NCBI RefSeq assembly: GCF_900111935.1
Contig: NZ_FOYN01000001.1
Location: 372,001-436,000, forward strand
Source of the DNA: Halorubrum sodomense
GTDB taxonomy: Archaea > Halobacteriota > Halobacteria > Halobacteriales > Haloferacaceae
DNA length: 64,000 nt
Direction: 5' to 3'
This document shows, piece after piece, positions 26,450 through 35,728 of this stretch; position 1 is the stretch's first letter; each line of letters opens with the position of its first letter. The notes under the pieces are model-generated. The model was not told the DNA's origin, did no database searches, and saw only the letters and a list, made by a program, of their open reading frames with translations. The translations under genes and the position numbers were made by a program.

Positions 26450-28123
26450 GTGGTCACGCTGGTCAACCTTCGCGCCTACTGGCGGTTCGTCGTCGTTCTC
26501 CGGCAGTTCTCGCCGCTCATCGTCGCCTACTGGCGTGACAGCCGCCGATACTTCCTGTTCGGCGGGAGCCGCGAGGTCGACGTCGAGACCCAGCGCGAGC
26601 GCGCCGCGGTGCTGCTCGACATCCTGCTCACGCTCGGCCCGACGTTCATCAAGCTCGGCCAGATCCTCTCGACGCGCCCCGACATCCTCCCGCCGGCGTA
26701 CATCGACGTGCTGGAGGGGCTCCAAGACGACGTCCCGCCTGCGCCGTGGGAGGAGTCGAAGGCCGTTCTCGAAGACGAGTTCGGTCCGGTCGACCGGACG
26801 TTCGACGACTTCGACCGCGACCCGATAAGCGGCGCGAGCCTCGGCCAAGTGTACACCGCGAAGTACGAGGGCGACCCGGTCGCGGTGAAGGTGCGCCGCC
26901 CGGGGATCGAGTCGCTCGTCGAGGCCGACCTCCGGACGATCCGCTGGTCGATCCCGCTGATCAAGCGGTTCACCGGCGCCGGCAGAGCGTTCTCGCTGGA
27001 GAACCTCGCCGACGAGTTCGCGAAGACGATCCGCGAGGAGATGGACTACGACCGCGAGCGGACGATGCTCGAGGAGATCCGCGGCAACTTCGCGGACGAG
27101 GACCGGATCCGGATCCCGGAGACGTACGAGGCGGTCTCGGGGCCCCGGGTGCTCACCATGGAGTACGTGCCGGGCACGAAGATCAGCGACATCGACGCGC
27201 TCGACGAGGCGGGACACGACCGGACCGCGATCGCGGAGACGCTTCAGGAGGTGTACCTCCAGATGATCATCGAGGACGGCGTGTTCCACGCCGACCCGCA
27301 CCCGGGAAACCTCGCCGTCGCGGACGACGGCACCGTGATCTTCTACGATTTCGGGATGGCGGGCCGAGTGGACCCGTTCATCCAAGAGAAGATCGTCGAG
27401 TTCTACGTCGCGGTCGCGCGCCAGGACATCGACGCCATCCTCGACACGCTGATCTCGATGGGAACGCTCTCGCCGGAGGCCGACCGCGAGGTGATGGGCA
27501 ACGTGATGGAGCTGGCCATCGCCGACGCCAGCGGCGAGGACATCGAGCAGTACCAGGTGAACCAGATCATCGAGCAGGTGGAGTCGACCATCTACGAGTT
27601 CCCGCTGCGGCTCCCGCCGAACCTCGCCTTGGTCCTCCGCGTCGCCACCGTCGTCGAGGGGGTCTGCGTCACGCTCGACCCCGAGTTCGACTTCATCTCG
27701 ACGGCGACCGACTACCTCCGCGAGGAGGGGTACTACGAACAGACCGCCCGCGACCTCGCGGAGGACGCCGGGAGACAGGTCCAGAAGACCACCGAGGCGC
27801 TGTTCACGGTTCCACCGAAGGCCGACGAGTTCCTCGACCGCGCCAACCGCGACGACCTGACGGTGAACGTCGTGTTGGAGGACGAGACGAAGGTCTTAGA
27901 GAAGCTGGCGATGCGGATCGCCTACTCGGTGCTGCTCGCGGTCGGCGTCCTCTCGGCGACGATCCTCTACTCGTTCGCGAACGACTGGCGGCTCGCGGCG
28001 GTCGTCCTCGTTCTGGCCGCGCCGCTCGCTATCGCCCTGTACCGGTCGTTCCGGAAGAAGCGCGGGCTCCGGGCCACGCCGCAGTTCACCCGACAGGGCA
28101 TGAAACAGCGACGCGACGACTGA
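26450..28123 (+). CDS. UbiB/AarF/ABC1 atypical kinase family protein
   Basis: Members of this family support isoprenoid quinone biosynthesis as ATP-binding, membrane-associated proteins. The 557-residue sequence has the KLGQILSTRPDILP extension near residue 65, the Ala/Gly-rich SGASLGQVY loop near 126, the HADPHPGN catalytic loop near 281, and DFGMAG near 302. Two hydrophobic helices near residues 490-530 anchor it in the membrane. It starts with GTG 3 bp after an Hsp20 gene. A role in menaquinone supply is inferred from the family. Confidence 0.93.
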   Translation: MVTLVNLRAYWRFVVVLRQFSPLIVAYWRDSRRYFLFGGSREVDVETQRERAAVLLDILLTLGPTFIKLGQILSTRPDILPPAYIDVLEGLQDDVPPAPWEESKAVLEDEFGPVDRTFDDFDRDPISGASLGQVYTAKYEGDPVAVKVRRPGIESLVEADLRTIRWSIPLIKRFTGAGRAFSLENLADEFAKTIREEMDYDRERTMLEEIRGNFADEDRIRIPETYEAVSGPRVLTMEYVPGTKISDIDALDEAGHDRTAIAETLQEVYLQMIIEDGVFHADPHPGNLAVADDGTVIFYDFGMAGRVDPFIQEKIVEFYVAVARQDIDAILDTLISMGTLSPEADREVMGNVMELAIADASGEDIEQYQVNQIIEQVESTIYEFPLRLPPNLALVLRVATVVEGVCVTLDPEFDFISTATDYLREEGYYEQTARDLAEDAGRQVQKTTEALFTVPPKADEFLDRANRDDLTVNVVLEDETKVLEKLAMRIAYSVLLAVGVLSATILYSFANDWRLAAVVLVLAAPLAIALYRSFRKKRGLRATPQFTRQGMKQRRDD

Positions 28124-28140
28124 GGGCGGCCGCGCGCCGC

Positions 28141-28968
28141 TCACGCCTCGGGGGGCGCGCTGTCCCGCGGCCGGCAGATCCACACGTCGTCCGCCTCCTC
28201 GACCGCGTAGCCCCGCGCGTCCAGCCACTCGCGGAGGTCGGTGGGCCCGGAGTCCGACGCGGTCTCCTCCGGCGAGTCCCCGCCCGCCGCTCCCGCCTCG
28301 TGGACCTCCACGACGAGCAGCGGTCGATGGGCCGCGAGCGTTTCCGTCGCGCCCCGGAGCGCCGCGGCCTCGTGCCCCTCGACGTCGACCTTGAACGCGT
28401 CCGGCGGCGGGACGGGGTCCACCTCGTCCGACCGCCCGTCGCCGGCTCCCTCGACGAGGTCGTCGAGCCGCCGGACCGGGACGGACTCCGTGCCCGCGAC
28501 GCTCGCGCCCCACCTCGTCGCTGACTCGCGGTCGAACGCGGAGCACTTCGAGAACGTCGACCGGTAGAACGTCAGCGTCGCGCTCGCGTCCCCGAGGCCG
28601 ACCCGCCTGAGATCGACCCGGCTGCCGACTCCGTTTCGCTCGGTGTTCCGGGCTAACCGATCCGCGCTCTCGCCGTTCGGTTCGAACGCGATCACTCGCC
28701 GGTCGGTGTCGCGCGCAAGCGGGATCGCGTGTTCGCCGGCGTGAGCGCCCGCGTCGAAGATCACCGCGTCGTTCGGAAGCCGGTCGAGCGCGGCCAGCCC
28801 GGGGTCGTCGCCGTGGGGGTTCGTCGGCTCGTAGCTCCAGTAGGTCCCCGCGACCGTCCGCTTCGGGGTCGCGACGCCGAGCGCGTACGTCAGGTCCGCG
28901 AGCCGGTACAGCGCCCGGAAGCCGAGGCGCTCGACTCGCGCGCGTATTCGGGAGAGGAGTCCGGCCAT
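28141..28968 (-). CDS. FkbM-family methyltransferase
   Basis: This 275-residue SAM-dependent methyltransferase has the FkbM pattern: VIFDAGAHAGEHAIPLARD near residue 69 (SAM loop), RRVIAFEPNGESADRLARN near 91 (acidic ribose-binding residue), and PPDAFKVDVEGHEAAALRGA near 190. FkbM proteins often methylate hydroxyls of sugars or lipids. Its end is 17 bp from the convergent UbiB gene. It is close to a site-2 protease gene on the same strand, without an obvious functional link. Confidence 0.88.
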   Translation of the reverse strand: MAGLLSRIRARVERLGFRALYRLADLTYALGVATPKRTVAGTYWSYEPTNPHGDDPGLAALDRLPNDAVIFDAGAHAGEHAIPLARDTDRRVIAFEPNGESADRLARNTERNGVGSRVDLRRVGLGDASATLTFYRSTFSKCSAFDRESATRWGASVAGTESVPVRRLDDLVEGAGDGRSDEVDPVPPPDAFKVDVEGHEAAALRGATETLAAHRPLLVVEVHEAGAAGGDSPEETASDSGPTDLREWLDARGYAVEEADDVWICRPRDSAPPEA

Positions 28969-28975
28969 CGCGGCG

Positions 28976-30124
28976 TCACGCCCCGACGACCTGGATCGGC
29001 ACGAGCAGGAAACAGAGCGCCCCGACGGCGAACGTGGCGGCGCCGACCGCGAGCCGAGGGAGCCCCAGCCGCTCCTCGTCGGTCGGATTCGCCGGGCCGT
29101 TGTACGCGATCACCGTCGCGAACACGCCCCAGAACGCCCACAGCCCGACCGACTCGTTCAGGCCGAGCCCCCGCCAGAAGTGGAGGTAGGCGGCGATACC
29201 GAACAGCGCGCCGGGGACGAGCGCCGCCACCGTCTCCTGTCGCGGCCCGAGCATCGCCCGGACCATGTGGCCGCCGTCGAGCTGGCCGACCGGCAGGAGG
29301 TTCAGGAGCGTGAAGAACATCCCGACCCACCCGCCGATCACGACCGGGTGGGCGGTGAGCGCCGAGTCGCCGTAGCTCGTTCGCTCGCCGAGAACCCGGG
29401 CGATGAGGTCCAAGAGCGGCGGATTGTTGAAACGGATCATCGTCCCGGACGCGTTCGCCAGTTCCGCGGGCACCCGGATCGGGTCGAGCGAGAGCCCGAT
29501 CGCGGTCACGACGAGCGTCGCGATCAGTCCCGCGATCGGCCCCGCGGCGCCGATGTCGAAGAGGACCTTCCGCGAGGGCATTCGCCCCCGGATCCGGATC
29601 ACCGCACCGAGCGTGCCGAACGGGAAGATGAAGGGGATGACGTACGGCAGCGAGACGGGGACGCCGTGGTAGCGCCCGGCGGCGTAGTGGCCGAGCTCGT
29701 GGGTCATTAGGACCCCGAGGACGGCGGCGGTGAACGGCCACGCCCGGAGCAGCGCCAGCGGGTTCGACTGGATCTCCGCGAGCGGGACGTAGTACCAGCC
29801 GTACGCGCCGACGAACAGCGTCGACAGCACGGTGGCCGCGAACATGGCGACGTTCACCCAGGGGATCCCGTCGCGGCCGCGGTCGAACGGCGTCGCGACG
29901 ACGACGTGACCGCCGTCGACGACCTCGATGTCGACCTCGTAGCCCGCCTCTCGGAAGTGCGGGGTCAGCTTGCGTAACAGCGTTCGCTCCGGGACGTACG
30001 ACTCGCCGCGGTACCGCACGCGACCGTCTTCGCGACGGACCTCGTCGATCCGGAAGAACGTCCGGAGCGGCTCCGGACGCGGCGCGCCGTCGCCGGCCGC
30101 CGCCGCGTCCTCGTGTTCAGGCAT
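28976..30124 (-). CDS. Site-2-type intramembrane metalloprotease
   Basis: This 382-residue protein has a cytosolic N-terminal domain of about 95 residues and then six or more membrane helices. The zinc site is clear: HELGH (HExxH) near residue 167 and the LLPVGQLDGGH motif near 298. Family members cleave membrane-bound anti-sigma or regulatory proteins; in haloarchaea the substrates are mostly unknown. The ATG at 30124 was preferred because a tttatac box lies about 25 nt upstream. The stop is 7 bp before the FkbM gene, so the two may be co-transcribed. Confidence 0.93.
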   Translation of the reverse strand: MPEHEDAAAAGDGAPRPEPLRTFFRIDEVRREDGRVRYRGESYVPERTLLRKLTPHFREAGYEVDIEVVDGGHVVVATPFDRGRDGIPWVNVAMFAATVLSTLFVGAYGWYYVPLAEIQSNPLALLRAWPFTAAVLGVLMTHELGHYAAGRYHGVPVSLPYVIPFIFPFGTLGAVIRIRGRMPSRKVLFDIGAAGPIAGLIATLVVTAIGLSLDPIRVPAELANASGTMIRFNNPPLLDLIARVLGERTSYGDSALTAHPVVIGGWVGMFFTLLNLLPVGQLDGGHMVRAMLGPRQETVAALVPGALFGIAAYLHFWRGLGLNESVGLWAFWGVFATVIAYNGPANPTDEERLGLPRLAVGAATFAVGALCFLLVPIQVVGA

Positions 30125-30335
30125 CGTCACGTCGTAACTGGTCGGCGAGTATAAACCCCGCGTCGGCGGGTGCGCGAACCGGAACCGAGAAACGGGGGGA
30201 CCGGTCATTCGCTCGCCTCGGGCGGCGGACGCGTGTGCGGTCAGAAAGCGCGAGTCGGGGACCGAACCGCGGGATCCGGTGTGGCGGTGCGCGTCGCGGG
30301 CGGTGCTGCGAGCGTCGGTCGGCGGAACGGGGCCC

Positions 30336-30596
30336 TCAGGCGGGCTCGACGCGCCAGGTCGTCGCGCCCGTGTACGACCACTTCTCGACGGTGAGCTCCG
30401 TCGCGGAGTCGCGGAGCTTCACCATCAGGGCGCCGATCTCCTTCGGCGAGAGGTCGACGTCCTCCGAGATGAACTTCCCCTTGAAGTACATCTCACCGTC
30501 CTGCGCCCGGTCGAGCAGGTACTGCTTCAGCCGCTCTTCCTTGCTGCGGTCGTCGTTCGCGCTCGTGTTCGTGGAGGGATTCGCTGTCGCGCTCAT
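30336..30596 (-). CDS. Small winged-helix-like protein
   Basis: The 86-residue protein has a short disordered N-terminus, then helices resembling a winged helix (KQYLLDRAQDGEMYFKGKFI, then VDLSPKEIGALMVKLRD) and an end, TVEKWSYTGATTWRVEPA, that recalls the wing. It matches a widely conserved haloarchaeal family of unknown function (DUF7123, from memory). DNA binding is plausible but not shown. I chose the ATG at 30596 over a GTG two codons earlier. Confidence 0.82.
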   Translation of the reverse strand: MSATANPSTNTSANDDRSKEERLKQYLLDRAQDGEMYFKGKFISEDVDLSPKEIGALMVKLRDSATELTVEKWSYTGATTWRVEPA

Positions 30597-30953
30597 GTAC
30601 ACCCCACGCTTGCTGCCGGAGGATGTTATAAAGGTAACACCGTTGGGCGACGTTCAGGGGGTTTCAGGGCGTTTCACTGATCCTACCGAGCTAAAACGTG
30701 TCTGACGGACTCTTTACAACGATTTCAAAACGTCGTAGATATTTTATAATCGAATCTGAGGGCGTTTCTGCCGCCGATAACTCGGTACGCGAGTAACCCG
30801 CCCCCGCCGCGCTCGTCGGACGATTAGCGGCAAAATATCCCGATTAACACCGCCTCGGAGCGCCGGCGCGCCCCTCGCGTCGGGCCGTCCGCGGTCGCGA
30901 TCCGGGTCTCGAATCTCCGCGGCGCACCGACTCGGACTCTCTCCGCGGGCCGT
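30597..30953. other. Intergenic region with AT-rich promoter elements
   Basis: This stretch is clearly more AT-rich than the genes around it and has no supported ORF. A ttataaa box at 30626-30632 serves the minus-strand winged-helix-like gene. A second AT-rich block (attttataat, 30741-30750) has no gene within leaderless range on either strand, so it could drive an unannotated RNA or be a distal element. The remainder shows nothing recognisable. Confidence 0.5.
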
Positions 30954-31826
30954 TCAGTCCCGGCGGTGGACCCAGAACGTCTCCGACTCCGTCGCCTCCT
31001 TCTTGAATATCGGCACCTCGTCTTTCAGGCGGTCGATCCCGTCCTCGACCGTCCGGAACGCCTCCCGGCGGTGCCCGGCGAGGACGACGACGAACACGAT
31101 GTCCTCGCCCGCCTCGATCACGCCGGTGCGGTGGTGCATCCGCACGTCGAAGACGCCGTCGCGCCCCGCGAGCTCCTCCGCGATGGCGTCCATCCGCTCC
31201 GCGGCGACTCCCTCGTACTTCTCGAACGCGAGGTGCGTCGTCCGGTCGTCGTCCGGGGCGTCGCGGGCGCGCACGCGCCCGGTGAACGTCGCGATCGCAC
31301 CCGACCGGTCCGCGTCCGCAGACGCCTCGACGCGGTCCACCAGCGTCTCGCGGGTGATCCACGGCTCCGCCGCGTCGAGGTCGACGACGAGGTCGTCGAG
31401 GTCGACCGCGTCCGGGTGTTCCGCGGTCGCGAGGACCGTTCCCGGTACGCTTTCGGGATCCGGATCGGCGCCGAGGAGGACCGCCGACACGCGCAGTCGC
31501 GACTCCCCGACGGCCAGCAGATAGTCGTGATCCGGCGCGAGTCTGTCGAGCAGGTCGTCGAAGCCGTCGACGCTCCCTCGGCCGCTCCAGTTCCCGTCCG
31601 CGTCGAACGCGAGTTCGGTGTCGGCGTCCGGTCGCTGTACGGGGTCGGTGACTCCGCCGTCGACGACCCCGCCGTCGGCGGCCGGGTCGCTCCCGTCCGG
31701 CTCGCTCCGAGCCTCCCGGCCCGAACCGCCCTCCCGCTCGACGACGGCGACCCGGCCGTCGAGCCGCGCCGCGAGCCGGCGAGCCAGCTCCGGGGCCCCG
31801 TCGCCGACGATCGATATCGGTCGCAT
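30954..31826 (-). CDS. moaE: Molybdopterin synthase catalytic subunit (MoaE) with degenerate MobB-like N-terminus
   Basis: The C-terminal 130 residues are MoaE: GAIATFTGRVRARD near residue 168, the THLAFEKYEGVAAERMD segment, MHHRTGVIEAGEDIVFVVVL, and the KDEVPIFKKE lysine region near 275. MoaE adds the dithiolene sulfurs to precursor Z with MoaD. The N-terminal half resembles MobB, which binds guanine nucleotides, but the usual glycine-lysine P-loop is replaced by GDGAPELARRL, so nucleotide binding is probably lost. Between them lies an acidic insert. Molybdenum cofactor function is well supported; the role of the N-terminal half is not. Confidence 0.9.
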   Translation of the reverse strand: MRPISIVGDGAPELARRLAARLDGRVAVVEREGGSGREARSEPDGSDPAADGGVVDGGVTDPVQRPDADTELAFDADGNWSGRGSVDGFDDLLDRLAPDHDYLLAVGESRLRVSAVLLGADPDPESVPGTVLATAEHPDAVDLDDLVVDLDAAEPWITRETLVDRVEASADADRSGAIATFTGRVRARDAPDDDRTTHLAFEKYEGVAAERMDAIAEELAGRDGVFDVRMHHRTGVIEAGEDIVFVVVLAGHRREAFRTVEDGIDRLKDEVPIFKKEATESETFWVHRRD

Positions 31827-31958
31827 ACCCGAGGGCGGGGCGCGACGGGCTTAGGCGTTTCCCGGTCGGCCCGTCGTCCCCGATCGGCGTCCCGGCGCCG
31901 GCTCGGTCGCGGCCGGGCTTGACAATCCTTAAGACCGCGACAGGGATACTCGTCGGCA

Positions 31959-32678
31959 ATGAGAGTCGTCGTTTCCGTGGGCGGGAGCGTGCTCGCGCCG
32001 GACCTCGACCCCGAGCGCGTGGCCGCGTACGCCGAGGCGATCGAACGGCTGGCCGCCGCCGGCTGCGAGGTCGGGGTCGTCGTCGGCGGCGGCGGCGTCG
32101 CCCGCGAGTACATCCAGACGGCCCGCGACATCGGGGCCAACGAGGTCGAGCTCGACCGGCTCGGCATCGGGACGACCCGGCTCAACGCCCGGCTCCTGAT
32201 CGCCGCGCTCGGCGACCACGCGAGCCTCGCGCCCGCGACCGACTACGAGGAGGCGGCGGCCGCCCTCCGCCGCGACGAGGTGGCGGTCATGGGCGGGGTG
32301 ACGCCGGGACAGACCACCGACGCGGTCGCGGCCGCCTTCGCCGAGTCGGTCGACGCCGACCTGCTCGTCTACGCCACGAGCGCCGACGGCGTGTACGACG
32401 CCGACCCCAACGCCGACCCCGACGCGACCCAGTTCGCGTCGCTGTCGCCGGCCGAACTCGTCGAGGTCGTCCTCCCGATGAGCCGCGACGCCGGCGCGTC
32501 CGCGCCAGTCGACCTGCTCGCGGCGAAGCTGATCGACCGGGCCGGAATACGCTCGATCGTCCTCGACGGGACCGACCCGACCGCCGTCGTCGACGCCGTG
32601 TTGCGCGGCGACCACACGGGGACCGACGTGGTCCCGGTCGACGGCGACGAACCGAGCGACTGGGCGGGGGAGCGATGA
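31959..32678 (+). CDS. pyrH: UMP kinase
   Basis: PyrH phosphorylates UMP to UDP in pyrimidine nucleotide synthesis. The 239-residue amino-acid-kinase-fold protein starts MRVVVSVGGSVLAPD and has VVVGGGGVAREYIQTARD near residue 45 and VMGGVTPGQTTDAVAA near 109, typical of archaeal UMP kinases. A ccttaag box about 30 nt before the ATG fits its own promoter. Its TGA overlaps the ATG of lysS (ATGA), so both are made from one transcript. Confidence 0.97.
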   Translation: MRVVVSVGGSVLAPDLDPERVAAYAEAIERLAAAGCEVGVVVGGGGVAREYIQTARDIGANEVELDRLGIGTTRLNARLLIAALGDHASLAPATDYEEAAAALRRDEVAVMGGVTPGQTTDAVAAAFAESVDADLLVYATSADGVYDADPNADPDATQFASLSPAELVEVVLPMSRDAGASAPVDLLAAKLIDRAGIRSIVLDGTDPTAVVDAVLRGDHTGTDVVPVDGDEPSDWAGER

Positions 32679-34456
32679 GCGCGGACGGCGCGGCCGACGA
32701 GCCGACCGAGTCCGGGACTGACGACGCGCCCGCCGCCGACTCCCCGCACATCCTCTCCGAGCAGTCCGCGCTCGGGGATGGACCGACCGGCGGGGGCGAG
32801 GGCGCGTCCGACGACCGGGAGGAGGCGGCCGACGGGTCCGCGGAGGCGTTCCACGCCTTCTGGGCGGACGTGGTCGCCGACAAGATCGAGGCGCGCGACC
32901 CCGAGGAACCGATCGTGATCAAGGGCGGCGTCTCCCCCTCCGGCGTCGCTCACCTCGGCAACTTCAACGAGATCATGCGCGGCTACTTCGTCGCCGAGGT
33001 GCTCCGCGATCGGGGCCGCGAGGTCCGGCAGGTGTTCACTTCCGACGACAAGGATCCCCTGCGGAAGGTGCCGCGGAAGCTGGCGAACGCGGACGGCGAG
33101 ATCGTCGGGCTCGGCGAGGTCGACGCGGGCGCGCTCGGCCGCAACCTCGGGGTGCCGTACACGTCGATTCCGGACCCGTTCGGGGAGGCGGAGTCGTACG
33201 CGGCCCACTTCGCGGGGCTGCTGAAGGCCGACGCCGACCGCCTGAACGTCCCGGTCGAGATGCTCTCGAACACCGACCTGTACGCCGACGGCGCGTTCGA
33301 CGACGCGGTCCGGACGGTCCTCGGTGACCTCGACCGCGTCCGAGACGTGCTCTCGCCGTATCAGGACAAGGTCGACGACGAGTACGTCCCCTTCAACCCG
33401 GTCTGTGAGGCGTGCGGGAAGATTACGGAGACGGTGACGGGGATCGACCTCGAAACCGAGACCGTCGACTACGTCTGTACCGACATGGACGCCGGCGGCA
33501 ACACCATCGAGGGCTGCGGCCACGAGGGCACCGCGACGTTCCGCGAGGGGAAGCTCCCGTGGCGGCTGGAGTGGCCCGCCCAGTGGGGCGTCCTCGGGGT
33601 CGATTTCGAGCCGTTCGGGAAGGACCACGCGGAGGGGTCGTGGCCCTCGGGCGTCGACGTCGCGCGGAACGTCTTCGGCGAGGAGCCGCCCGTGCCGATG
33701 GTGTACGAGTGGTTCACGCTCAACGGCGAGGCGTTCTCCTCCTCCGAGGGGAACGTCGTCACGGTGCAGGAGCTGTTAGAGCTGCTCGAGCCCGCGGTGT
33801 TGCGCTACTTCTTCGCGCTCCACCCGAAGAAGGCCCGCGACCTCGATATCGAGCGGCTCGACCAGTTGGTCGACCGGTTCGACCGGTTCGAGCGCGCCTA
33901 CTTCGGCGAGGTCGACGACCCGGACCTCACGGCCTTCGCCGAGCGCGCCTACCCGTTCGTCGTCGGGCGCGCGGACGACCCGCCGACCGAGAAGCCGATC
34001 CGGCTCCCGTACACGTTCGCGGCGGTCCTCGGCATGGTCGACGACCCCGACTTCCGCGAGCGGCTCGCCCGCGACGAGGGGCACATCCCCGAGGACGCCT
34101 CCCCCGAGGCGGTCGACGCCGCGCTCGCCCGCGTGGACCAGGCTCGAAACTGGGCCGAGCGGACCGAAAACGAGTACGACTACCGCCTTCAGACCGACCT
34201 CCCGGCGGTCGAGTTCGACGACGAGGTCGCGGCCGCGCTCGACGACCTCGCGGAGTTCGTCGCCGCGGGCCACGACGGCGAGGCGATTCAGGGGGCGATG
34301 TACGAGACCGCCCGCGACCACGACGTCGAGGTGAGCGAGTTCTTCGCGGCGGGCTACCGGCTGTTCTTCGACGACACGCAGGGGCCGCGGCTCGGGGAGT
34401 TCCTCGGCGAACTGGAGCGCGACTACGTCGTCGACCGGCTCCGCCGGGAGGCGTAG
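32675..34456 (+). CDS. lysS: Lysyl-tRNA synthetase, class I
   Basis: This is the archaeal-type class I LysRS that charges tRNA-Lys. The 593-residue protein has an acidic N-terminal extension of about 60 residues, the HIGH-like SGVAHLGNFNE near residue 93, a zinc segment beginning CEACGKI near 246, and the KMSKS-equivalent FSSSEGNVVT near 355. The C-terminal helical anticodon-binding region follows. It is translationally coupled to pyrH and followed directly by a small zinc protein. The N-terminal extension is typical of halophiles. Confidence 0.97.
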   Translation: MSADGAADEPTESGTDDAPAADSPHILSEQSALGDGPTGGGEGASDDREEAADGSAEAFHAFWADVVADKIEARDPEEPIVIKGGVSPSGVAHLGNFNEIMRGYFVAEVLRDRGREVRQVFTSDDKDPLRKVPRKLANADGEIVGLGEVDAGALGRNLGVPYTSIPDPFGEAESYAAHFAGLLKADADRLNVPVEMLSNTDLYADGAFDDAVRTVLGDLDRVRDVLSPYQDKVDDEYVPFNPVCEACGKITETVTGIDLETETVDYVCTDMDAGGNTIEGCGHEGTATFREGKLPWRLEWPAQWGVLGVDFEPFGKDHAEGSWPSGVDVARNVFGEEPPVPMVYEWFTLNGEAFSSSEGNVVTVQELLELLEPAVLRYFFALHPKKARDLDIERLDQLVDRFDRFERAYFGEVDDPDLTAFAERAYPFVVGRADDPPTEKPIRLPYTFAAVLGMVDDPDFRERLARDEGHIPEDASPEAVDAALARVDQARNWAERTENEYDYRLQTDLPAVEFDDEVAAALDDLAEFVAAGHDGEAIQGAMYETARDHDVEVSEFFAAGYRLFFDDTQGPRLGEFLGELERDYVVDRLRREA

Positions 34457-34711
34457 ATGCCGGAGGACCGTTCCCTCGACGACTTCGCCGAGGCGGACGA
34501 CGCCAGCGGCGAGGCGCCGACGGACGGGTCGGTCGGCGCTGACGGCGATACCACGGAGTCCGGTCCCGACGATTCCGACGAAGTCGAGCCCGCGACCGCC
34601 ACCTCGACGTGGCACGGCGACGGCGCGGCGTGTGCCGAGTGCGGTCAGCGGGTCGAGCGTCGCTGGCGCGACGGCGACGACTTCGTCTGTGCCGACTGCG
34701 CCTCGTGGTGA
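34457..34711 (+). CDS. Small zinc-ribbon protein after lysS
   Basis: The ATG follows the lysS stop without a gap, so this is the last gene of the pyrH-lysS unit. The 84-residue product has a long acidic, disordered N-terminus and a zinc ribbon at the end (CAECGQ about residue 59 and CADC near 79). It resembles a conserved haloarchaeal family (DUF7573, from memory). Its operon position hints at a role in translation or tRNA charging, which is untested. Confidence 0.8.
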   Translation: MPEDRSLDDFAEADDASGEAPTDGSVGADGDTTESGPDDSDEVEPATATSTWHGDGAACAECGQRVERRWRDGDDFVCADCASW

Positions 34712-34816
34712 GTCCGACATCGGCGCTCCAGCGGAGTCCGGCGGTCAAAATTTAAGCCATCGGCCGTCGAGGTGTTCAGCGAGAGGAAAATCCGTCGGAT
34801 GTTGAGTTAAATATAA

Positions 34817-35728
34817 ATGAAGGATATCTCGGAACACCTCTACGGACGGTCGGCGGCAGCGATCACGGCGGTGTACGTCCTCGTCGGGGCGCTGCTCGCG
34901 GTGGGCATCGACTTCGCCGTCGCGTCCGCGGGCGGATCCGCGGCCGTCTGGACCCCGACGCGTCTCGTCAGTGACTGGCTGCTCGTCGCCGGCTCCGGCG
35001 GACTGCTTTACGGCGCGGTCACGCACCACCGGAACCGGGCGGAGACCGCTCGACGGGACCTCGAAACCTCTAACCAGCAGCTCCAGGTGTTGAGCCGCGT
35101 GTTCCGGCACAACGTCCGCAACGACCTCAACGTGATTCAGGGGTACACCGACCTGCTGTCCGATCGGGTCGACGACGAGCGGAGCCGACAGTGCCTGGAG
35201 ACGATCCGGGAGACCACCGACGACGTCGTCGCCATCAGCGAGAAACTCCGGGTGATCGAGGACGCGTCGCCCGAGCGTCCGGACGGTCACGTCGACCTCG
35301 TCGCCGCGGTCCACGAGGCGATCGGGGTCGTCGACGCCGAGGGCGCCGCGGTCACCGTCGAGACGCCCTCGGAGGCGTGGATCCGTGCGGACGACTCCGT
35401 GGAGTTCCCGATCCGCGAGGTGTTCGAGAACGCGGTCACCCACAACGACGGTTCGACCCGCCGCGTGGAGGCGACGATCCGCGAGAACGGAACGACCACC
35501 TGTCTGGAGGTCACCGACAACGGACCGGGGATCCCGCCGGACGAGCGCGCGGTGTTACAGGCCGAAGAGGAGACGCCGCTCTCGCACGCGAGCAGCATCG
35601 GGCTGTGGCTCGTCAAGTGGATGTGTGAGACGCAGGGCGGCACCGTCCGGTTCGAGACGGACGACGACGGCACCACGGTCCGCCTCCGGTTCGAGTCGGC
35701 GGGCCAGCCGGCTAGTCCAACTCGGTGA
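34817..35728 (+). CDS. Membrane-bound sensor histidine kinase
   Basis: The 303-residue protein has two N-terminal membrane helices with a short loop (residues 13-70), a linker coiled coil, the phospho-acceptor box VFRHNVRNDLNVIQGY near residue 95, and the HATPase domain with FPIREVFENAVTHND (N box) near 196 and DNGPGIPPDE (G1) near 235. There is no PAS or response-regulator domain and no regulator gene nearby, so its partner is unknown. A ttaaatataaatg block touches the ATG; if it is the TATA box, the transcript would start inside the ORF and a start further in would be used. Confidence 0.88.
   Translation: MKDISEHLYGRSAAAITAVYVLVGALLAVGIDFAVASAGGSAAVWTPTRLVSDWLLVAGSGGLLYGAVTHHRNRAETARRDLETSNQQLQVLSRVFRHNVRNDLNVIQGYTDLLSDRVDDERSRQCLETIRETTDDVVAISEKLRVIEDASPERPDGHVDLVAAVHEAIGVVDAEGAAVTVETPSEAWIRADDSVEFPIREVFENAVTHNDGSTRRVEATIRENGTTTCLEVTDNGPGIPPDERAVLQAEEETPLSHASSIGLWLVKWMCETQGGTVRFETDDDGTTVRLRFESAGQPASPTR

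Noticed and set aside
31919-34456. An 845-codon frame reading into lysS
   Set aside because: The first part is an alternative frame of pyrH. LysRS starts at the ATG at 32675 that overlaps the pyrH stop.
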